NCBI GenBank assembly: GCA_020845475.1
Contig: JADLFN010000055.1
Location: forward strand, 1-64,000
Origin: Planctomycetota bacterium
GTDB taxonomy: Bacteria > Planctomycetota > UBA8742 > UBA2392
Length of the DNA stretch: 64,000 nucleotides
Direction of reading: 5' to 3'
Made by a program: the position numbers and the translations under genes. Of this stretch, positions 58,583-64,000 are shown piece by piece. A model generated the notes under the pieces. That model was given only the letters and a program-made list of their open reading frames with translations. It made no database searches and was not told where the DNA came from. Within the stretch, counting starts at the first letter, position 1; each line of letters opens with the position of its first letter.

Positions 58583-60013
58583 GTGACCGCCGAGGACGCC
58601 TATCTTTTTCGCCATGCGCTTATGCGCGAGGCAGCCTACCAGCTGCAATTGCCGTCTGACCGGGCGCGCCTCCATCGGCTTGCTTTTGAGAGCCTGGAGG
58701 CTGCTTTTGAACCGCGGTCGCGTGACGCCGTTGCGTTGGAACTCGCCGAGCACGCAATAGCTTCCGACTCGGCGCGCCTGCACAAGGCCGAGCGTCGTTA
58801 TCTGGAACGGGCGGTGGATTGGCTAAGCAAGGAATTCCAACTGGGCCGTGCAATGCAGGTGTGCATGCGGCTGGTGGATCACCCACACTCGCCAAAGGCG
58901 AAATCCGTGCATTGGTTGCTACGCGCCGTCGATCTCGCCATCCAAACGGGTGAGTTCGCGTCCGGTCGCAAGTGGGCTGATCAAGCCGTGGCCCGAGCCG
59001 GCCAGGGCCCTTTTCGCTTGCGCGCGTTGAGTCTAGCGGCGGCGATACGCGATTCCATGGGCGAACGCGACGAGGCCTTGGCGCTCTATAACCGTTGCTC
59101 AAAGCTGGCCCTGGCGGCGCGCGACAGGCGCGCCGCTGCGCGGGCGGAGTCCGCCGTCGCGCATGTGCTCAATCGCGCAGGCCGGAGCGGAGAGGCGGCA
59201 GTTGCATTCAAGCGTGCGCAACAGGCGTTCACGAAAATCCGGGACGCCAAGGGCCGCTTGACACTTCAGCTGCACTACGCCCAGTTTCTGATTCAAGCAG
59301 GCCGCCCCTCCGAGGCCCTGCCCATATTGAGTGCGGCCAACGCATACGCGCGCCAGGGCAACCGGCTCGCGGAGCTTTTGCGCATATTGATAGCGACGGC
59401 TGTGGCGAAAGATCAAGGCGGCAGGCCCGATGAGGCGACACAGGTTCTCGTGGAGGCTGCCGATCTGTGCAGGGCCATGAACGACCGGCGTTCTTTGGCC
59501 GTGGTGCAGAACAACCTCGCCGTGGTTTGGTGGAGCCGGCGCCAATTCGAGCAAGCGCGCGAGATCTACGTTTCAATTCTTTCCCTCGTGCGCGAAATGG
59601 GCGAGTATTCGGAGGAATCGCTTGCAGTGGGGAACATTGCCGCGGTTGATTTTCACATGGGCAAAATCGGGGCGGCGCGTGCGGGTTATGAAGCCGCTCT
59701 GGAACTCGCAAGGCGTAACGGAGACCTGCGGCAGCAGCTAAAGTACGAAGGAGCGCTGGGTATGATCCTGCACAAGCAGGGTCATCTGCAAGAGGCCCTT
59801 GCCCGTTTCGACACCAAGCTGGCACTGTCGCGCAAGATCCGCGATCGCCGCGCGGAGGGCGTGGCGCTTGAGGAGCTCGGCGAAATGCTGCTGGACACGG
59901 GAAAACGTGAAGAGGCGATAACGCAGCTCACTGCTGCGCGCGAGATTTTCGGCGAATTGGGCGACCAGGCGAATATGAAGCATGTTGATGAGCAGTTTGC
60001 CCGCCTCAAGTAG
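58583..60013 (+). CDS. TPR-repeat protein resembling the tail of an AAA/NACHT-type ATPase
   Basis: 476 residues from GTG 58583. The start YLFRHALMREAAYQLQLPSD followed by RARLHRLAFESLEAAFEPRS is typical of the region just after the ATPase module in large signalling proteins (FrHaLlREaaY...RarLH), followed by about ten TPR units. No P-loop lies upstream, as only 61 bases separate it from the UbiA start. It is thus an ATPase-less stand-alone form or a trimmed remnant. Confidence 0.8.
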   Translation: MTAEDAYLFRHALMREAAYQLQLPSDRARLHRLAFESLEAAFEPRSRDAVALELAEHAIASDSARLHKAERRYLERAVDWLSKEFQLGRAMQVCMRLVDHPHSPKAKSVHWLLRAVDLAIQTGEFASGRKWADQAVARAGQGPFRLRALSLAAAIRDSMGERDEALALYNRCSKLALAARDRRAAARAESAVAHVLNRAGRSGEAAVAFKRAQQAFTKIRDAKGRLTLQLHYAQFLIQAGRPSEALPILSAANAYARQGNRLAELLRILIATAVAKDQGGRPDEATQVLVEAADLCRAMNDRRSLAVVQNNLAVVWWSRRQFEQAREIYVSILSLVREMGEYSEESLAVGNIAAVDFHMGKIGAARAGYEAALELARRNGDLRQQLKYEGALGMILHKQGHLQEALARFDTKLALSRKIRDRRAEGVALEELGEMLLDTGKREEAITQLTAAREIFGELGDQANMKHVDEQFARLK

Positions 60014-60020
60014 AGCTGTC

Positions 60021-60548
60021 TTACCAGCCCTTGCGCTCGCGCAATCCAGCAATGTGCGCTGTGTGCTGCCGGCCGTGCCAGGCGTAATGCGAAAGCGCGC
60101 GCGCAATTGAAATCGCGCCGTAATCGGGATGGTTGAACTCGCGCTGGAACTGCCCGCCGCTCAGCGCTTTGAACAGCATCACCCAGCGGACGTGCAGCAC
60201 CGTCAACAATTCGAGTGAAAGCTCAATGGGGGCTTGCGTCGAATCCGGCAGGGCGGCAAACGCATCCTGCTCATAGGGCTTGACGACGGGGTTTGATTCC
60301 GTGAGCGCGAGCTTGATGCGGAAGAAGGACTGCATGTGGCTGTCCGCGAGGTGATGCACAATCTGGCGCGGTGTCCAGCCGCCTTCGCGGTAGGGCGTTT
60401 CGAGCTGGCGGTCTCCGAGTCCACGCAAGGCATTGCGCAGTTGCGCCGGCAATTCCGCTATCTGCGCGATCCATTCAAGCTTGCGGCGCGGAAACTCAGC
60501 GGCGTTCCAGACGAACTCGCCAGTGGGATAGCGAACGGGGTCGATCAT
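60021..60548 (-). CDS. DinB-superfamily protein, YfiT/bacillithiol S-transferase-like
   Basis: From ATG 60548, 175 residues. It matches the YfiT/BstA group: DPVRYPTGEF, YREGGWTPRQIVHHLADSHM, PYEQDAFAALPDS, LHVRWVMLFKALSG and SHYAWHGRQHTAHIAGL. The three His ligands (HH in VHHL, HxxH in WHGRQHTAH) are present. BstA conjugates bacillithiol to electrophiles. It lies 4 bases after the HD-GYP gene. bshA at 37018 supports a thiol link. Confidence 0.85.
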   Translation of the reverse strand: MIDPVRYPTGEFVWNAAEFPRRKLEWIAQIAELPAQLRNALRGLGDRQLETPYREGGWTPRQIVHHLADSHMQSFFRIKLALTESNPVVKPYEQDAFAALPDSTQAPIELSLELLTVLHVRWVMLFKALSGGQFQREFNHPDYGAISIARALSHYAWHGRQHTAHIAGLRERKGW

Positions 60549-60552
60549 GTAG

Positions 60553-62166
60553 CTAGTAAATGCTCTTGGAAACGTCGATGCCCTTGGCAAAGAGTTCGTT
60601 GCAGGGGATGATGCGGCCGTCCTTGAGCAGGCGAATCATCACCTCGCAGACTTCGGGGTCGAACTGGTCGCCTGAGCAGCGTGTGAATTCACTTACGGCT
60701 TCGCCCACGTCAAAATTTCGGCGGTAGCTACGGTTGCTTGTCATGGCGTCGAAGGCATCGGCCAGTGCAACCACGCGCGCCGTCTGCGGAATCTCCTGGC
60801 CTGCAAGCCCATCGGGATAACCCAGGCCGTTGTACATCTCATGGTGATGCCGCGCCGCGGCTACTACGCCGGGAATGTTGCGGATGTGGCTGAGGATTTC
60901 GGCGCCGCGCACGGGGTGCTGGCGGATGATTTTCACTTCTTCCGGCGTGAGGCGGCTGGGCTTGGTGAGAATCTTCTCGGCCACGCCGATCTTGCCCACG
61001 TCATGGAGCAGCGCACCGAGCCGAACATTGTCCATGGTCTCGGCATCGAGGCCCATTTCTTCCGCGATGGTGACGGCAAAGGCCGTGACTCGTTCGCTAT
61101 GGCCGTGCGTGTACTGATCTTTGGCTTCGATACTTGAAACCAGCGTGCGCACGCACGAGTAGAACAGGCCTTCCATGTCTTCAAACAAACGTGCGCGCTG
61201 AACGGCGAGCCCGGCTTGACGCCCGATGGCGGCCAGCAATTCAAGCTGGTGTTGCGCAAAGGGCGCATCGTTGTCCACGTTATCGAGGTAAATCGCTCCA
61301 ATCACGTCTGTGTTCGTACGAACGGGCACGCACATGGCACTCTTGATGTGCTTGCTGTTGGCGTCGCCCGTGTCTGGGTGCACCGCTCCAGAGATTACAG
61401 CCACACCCTTTTTCACACTGTAAAGAACAATTGGCCGGCAAAGCTGCAACTCATCATCAACCGCGCGTAGAATTCGCGTGCTGGTGCGGGCGGCGCCTGA
61501 GGCGTTGCGGCGGCGGCGAACAACCACCGGCTCAAGCGTCTTTTCCTGCGCGTCGTACATGACAAGAAACCCGCGGTCTGGCCGCAGGGTTTCCATAGCC
61601 ACGTCCATGATCGTGTGGCAAACGCGATCGAGACTCTCTTCGCTGTGGATCAGATTGCCAACAAGATAAACCGTCTGTAGCGCCTTGCGCAGTCGCGCCA
61701 CCACTTCGGCTGATTGGGCCGCGGAGGCATCCTGCGCGCCGTCATCAAGCGCAAACTGGCCGTCCTCGAAATTGCGTTCAACGACGATAGAGGCCAAAGC
61801 AGGTTCGGCCGCAAGAGTGGCGCTGTTGGCCGAGAGTTTTAGGCCTGCGGTTTCACCTACACGGAACTCAAGGGAAATCGGGCCAACCGAAATCTTGTCG
61901 CCGGGATGCAGGATCTTGCTCGCGATCTTCTTGCCATTGACGAGCGTTCCGGCCGTGGACTGCAAGTCGGTCAGCAAAAAGAAACTGCCCTTGCCTTCGA
62001 CGGAGAAGTGGGTGCGGCTGATTTCTTCATCCACCAGCTGCTGATCGCAGGAAGGCGAGCGCCCCACTACGATGCGCGAATGCAGCGCCAGCGCGAATGC
62101 TTCGCCGTCGCGCTTTCCGCCGTGAATGACCAGTTCGGCCTTCATTTTGTCGCCCGGTTGCATCAC
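60553..62166 (-). CDS. FHA-GAF-HD-GYP signalling protein
   Basis: 537 residues. FHA domain (about 10-105; IVVGRSPSCDQQLVDEEISR, TLVNGKKI), GAF domain (about 175-340; MCVPVRTNTDVIGAIYLDNV) and HD-GYP phosphodiesterase (about 350-535; HGHSERVTAFAVTIAEEMGL, GALLHDVGKIGV, RHHHEMYNGLGYPDGLAG). The HD metal residues and GYP triad are kept. HD-GYP enzymes hydrolyse c-di-GMP. The FHA part suggests docking to a Ser/Thr kinase target. Confidence 0.93.
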   Translation of the reverse strand: MMQPGDKMKAELVIHGGKRDGEAFALALHSRIVVGRSPSCDQQLVDEEISRTHFSVEGKGSFFLLTDLQSTAGTLVNGKKIASKILHPGDKISVGPISLEFRVGETAGLKLSANSATLAAEPALASIVVERNFEDGQFALDDGAQDASAAQSAEVVARLRKALQTVYLVGNLIHSEESLDRVCHTIMDVAMETLRPDRGFLVMYDAQEKTLEPVVVRRRRNASGAARTSTRILRAVDDELQLCRPIVLYSVKKGVAVISGAVHPDTGDANSKHIKSAMCVPVRTNTDVIGAIYLDNVDNDAPFAQHQLELLAAIGRQAGLAVQRARLFEDMEGLFYSCVRTLVSSIEAKDQYTHGHSERVTAFAVTIAEEMGLDAETMDNVRLGALLHDVGKIGVAEKILTKPSRLTPEEVKIIRQHPVRGAEILSHIRNIPGVVAAARHHHEMYNGLGYPDGLAGQEIPQTARVVALADAFDAMTSNRSYRRNFDVGEAVSEFTRCSGDQFDPEVCEVMIRLLKDGRIIPCNELFAKGIDVSKSIY

Positions 62167-62452
62167 CGACCGCTTGCGAACCAGATAGCTGAAGCCTTCT
62201 TTTTCCTATGGTGCAAATTCTCCGCTACTTCTCCGTCACTTCACGTTGAATTCTTTATCGAATTCCGATGAAAGTCCAGAGGTCTTGCGCTTCATCAACA
62301 AATGGGCCGCGGAATCACGCAAAGCGTCCGACTTTCACTGCGAGGAATGTCATTGCAGGGTGTATTGCACGCGGGACAATGGCATAGACTCGATTTTCAC
62401 TTTTGCCCGAATCGGGCTTTCGCGCACCGGTTCCTTTGCCAACATCGGCACT

Positions 62453-63439
62453 ATGGGTTACGAGGATCGCGACTATTACCGCGAGCGCCCGCGTCTGGAG
62501 TTCTCCGGCGCCATGGGGCGTGGCACCTTGACGCTGCTGATCATCGTCGCAGCAGGTTACTTCGTTGCGGTCATTGTCGGGAATTCGCTCTCGTTTGTGG
62601 ATTCGCGCTGGATAACAGAGGTGTTCGTCGGTGACAGCGAATCGGCTCCGAATGCGCGGCTTGCCTATCTGATGTTCGTGCTGACGGGGCGCGATGTCGC
62701 GCCGTGGGTAAATGCCTACACCATTCAGCCTTGGAAGATTTTCACGAGTTGGCTCGTGGAGCCCACGCTTTTCTCCATGGTATTGGCACTCATTGGCGTT
62801 TACTTCGTGGGCCGCGCAATGGAAGACTTGCTGGGAGCGCGCCGTCTTCTGTTGGCGGTGTTTGCCCTCTCGGCGATTTCGGCGCTGTGCGCGGCCATCG
62901 TTGATCCGCTGTTGTTGCCCCATCGCATCAGTGTAATTATGGGCGTTCATGCGGCGCTGCTGGGGCTGATGACGCCCCTTTGCTGGATCTACCCACGAGA
63001 TCAATTGATTTTTACGTTTCGGGCGCGGTCGTTCATAGCCGTGCTGATTGTTGCGATGGTGGGGCTGAACGCGCTGCTTGCGGTGGTTTCACCAGACGCC
63101 GTCATCCAGAGCCCTTCTCAACCGGCATTTGCGGTGCTGGCGGCGGCGGGCTTTACGTTGCTTCTGAAGAAGCGCGGCCGTTTACCAAACATGGGCGGGG
63201 AAGAGGACGACCGCGCAAGCTGGGGCAGGCCCGTTTACCGCCCCGAGGGCGAGGAGCGCGGCTCCTTTTTCTCCCCGCGAGGCGAGCCGGACGCTGAAGT
63301 GAAGGAGCGCTCCACCGAGCGCGCGGAGAAAGCCAAGGTTGATGCACTGCTGGAAAAGATCTCCCGGAACGGCATCCACAGCCTGAGCAAGTCGGAACGG
63401 GACTTCTTGGACAGCCACAGCCGCCGGCTCAAACGTTGA
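62453..63439 (+). CDS. Rhomboid-like membrane protein lacking the catalytic Ser
   Basis: From ATG 62453, 328 residues. It has about six or seven membrane segments with the rhomboid layout (AYTIQPWKIFTSWLVEPTLF, FVGRAMEDLLGARRLLLAVF). The G-x-S-x motif is replaced by GVHAALLG (about 163-170), so no protease activity is expected. The C-terminal KVDALLEKISRNGIHSLSKS and ERDFLDSHSRRLKR match a tail conserved in rhomboid-like proteins of several phyla. The in-frame 69 codons before ATG 62453 contain a cysteine cluster (HCEECHCRVYC) but are not supported. Confidence 0.82.
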   Translation: MGYEDRDYYRERPRLEFSGAMGRGTLTLLIIVAAGYFVAVIVGNSLSFVDSRWITEVFVGDSESAPNARLAYLMFVLTGRDVAPWVNAYTIQPWKIFTSWLVEPTLFSMVLALIGVYFVGRAMEDLLGARRLLLAVFALSAISALCAAIVDPLLLPHRISVIMGVHAALLGLMTPLCWIYPRDQLIFTFRARSFIAVLIVAMVGLNALLAVVSPDAVIQSPSQPAFAVLAAAGFTLLLKKRGRLPNMGGEEDDRASWGRPVYRPEGEERGSFFSPRGEPDAEVKERSTERAEKAKVDALLEKISRNGIHSLSKSERDFLDSHSRRLKR

Positions 63440-63477
63440 CAGTGACGCGCTTGCGCAAAACCAGCTAGAATGCGGCT

Positions 63478-64000
63478 ATGAACAAGTACTTCGTCATCAC
63501 GTTTGCCATGCTGCCAATCATCGTCATTGCGGGCGTGATTCTTTTGAACGTCTTCGGGCGCGACTACGGCCCGCCGCCCAAGGCCGAAGGCACCGAGAAA
63601 GAGCTGGCGATGTATCTCGAAGTGCGCGAGATCATGCTCACGCGCTACGATGGCGACCTCGAACCCGAGAAACTCATGGACGGCGCGCTTGAGGGCCTGA
63701 GCGAAACGCCGCGCGACCCCTACACGCACATCAACGTGCCCATTGACGCCGCCGCGCAGAAAACCGCGCTTGCCGGCAGGTTCTTTGGCATTGGCGTGTC
63801 GATCAATGCCAACGAGGACGGCAGCATCTGGATTCGCGGCGCGGTGCGCGACGGACCGGCTGACAAGGCAGGCGTCAAGGCCAACGACGTCATATTCAGC
63901 GTTGATGGCAAGTCTTGCCTGGGCCAGTCCTACGAAGCCACACAGGCGCGCATTCGCGGCGAAGAAGGAACAAAGGTGCGGCTGAGCGTCCTGCGTGGCG
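63478..64000 (+). CDS. S41-family carboxyl-terminal processing protease, truncated by window end
   Basis: From ATG 63478 at least 174 residues, running off the window. A signal anchor (FVITFAMLPIIVIAGVILL) is followed by the N-terminal CtpA region (LAMYLEVREIMLTRYDGDLE, GALEGLSETPRDPYTHINVP) and the start of a PDZ domain (GSIWIRGAVRDGPADKAGVK, ANDVIFSVDGKSCLG). The catalytic Ser-Lys half lies beyond the window. Confidence 0.85.
   Translation, partial: MNKYFVITFAMLPIIVIAGVILLNVFGRDYGPPPKAEGTEKELAMYLEVREIMLTRYDGDLEPEKLMDGALEGLSETPRDPYTHINVPIDAAAQKTALAGRFFGIGVSINANEDGSIWIRGAVRDGPADKAGVKANDVIFSVDGKSCLGQSYEATQARIRGEEGTKVRLSVLRG

Noticed and set aside
63436..63471. TTGACA and TAGAAT as a promoter for the S41 protease
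   Set aside because: The boxes are 24 bases apart, well beyond the usual 16-18.
1..64000. CRISPR array, tRNA, rRNA, integrase, transposase or prophage
   Set aside because: No direct-repeat and spacer array, cloverleaf, or mobile-element gene was recognised anywhere in the window.

Overview
The window looks like a slice of the chromosome of a GC-rich, Gram-negative-type bacterium, most likely a member of the Planctomycetota or a neighbouring environmental phylum. The envelope genes support an outer membrane: an Mla-type MCE lipid transport operon, an LptE-like lipoprotein, an OmpA-family lipoprotein, an outer-membrane beta-barrel ending in Phe, and many lipoproteins. Planctomycete-like traits are a zinc-ribbon/terpenoid-cyclase-fold/HEAT membrane protein, a catalytically dead rhomboid with a conserved C-terminal tail, an HTTM-DCC fusion and many orphan secreted proteins. 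This is an assignment from gene content only. No rRNA, tRNA, CRISPR array, prophage, transposase or IS was seen. The genes are dense and apparently intact, and start codons are often TTG or GTG.

Layout. 1-430: left edge, possible end of a toxin-like gene plus a small membrane protein. 0.7-5.1 kb: ahcY, then an ABC transporter pair (ATPase and permease, no binding protein) followed by sulfate adenylyltransferase. 5.1-9.3 kb: a membrane-anchored orphan coupled to an HTTM-DCC fusion, an outer-membrane barrel and a lipoprotein. 9.4-14.2 kb (minus): asd, two paralogous secreted proteins around a GNAT acetyltransferase, an O-methyltransferase and a MarR regulator. 14.3-18 kb (minus): a lipoprotein, glmS and a small orphan. 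18.1-25.9 kb: CBS-domain protein, membrane orphan, recO, a repeat-type lipoprotein, LptE-like lipoprotein, ftsH, folP. 26-36.9 kb: cdaA-cdaR (c-di-AMP synthesis) coupled to a 1014-residue secreted beta-rich protein and cmk, then a PEGA lipoprotein, an M16 peptidase, a secreted orphan and an OmpA lipoprotein. 37-42 kb (mostly minus): bshA, rimO, hisS and a divergent CMP-sugar nucleotidyltransferase-like gene. 42.1-44.6 kb: two secreted orphans. 44.6-48.4 kb (minus): pgpA, a SpoIIE/RsbU phosphatase, RsbW-like kinase and RsbV-like antagonist (a partner-switching cassette). 48.5-53.7 kb: STAS-MlaE-MlaF-MCE-MCE and a TPR lipoprotein. 53.7-64 kb: zinc-ribbon/cyclase-fold/HEAT protein, DUF1294-aminotransferase-UbiA operon, TPR protein, BstA/YfiT-like protein, FHA-GAF-HD-GYP protein, pseudo-rhomboid and a truncated S41 protease.

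Functional themes. Several genes concern the envelope and its lipids (Mla, pgpA, LptE-like, glmS, M16, OmpA) and stress or second-messenger control (c-di-AMP, HD-GYP, RsbUVW). bshA together with a YfiT/BstA-like gene suggests a bacillithiol-type thiol.

The most unusual content is non-coding. Seven loci carry short A+T-rich near-heptameric repeats at gene boundaries, some read through into signal-peptide codons. Several families of perfect palindromes sit next to stop codons. The 444-base gap between rimO and bshA holds a good sigma70-like promoter, nested RNA stems, a terminator-like hairpin and a 31-codon ORF ending in ATGA overlap with bshA. That leader is the best candidate for something undescribed.
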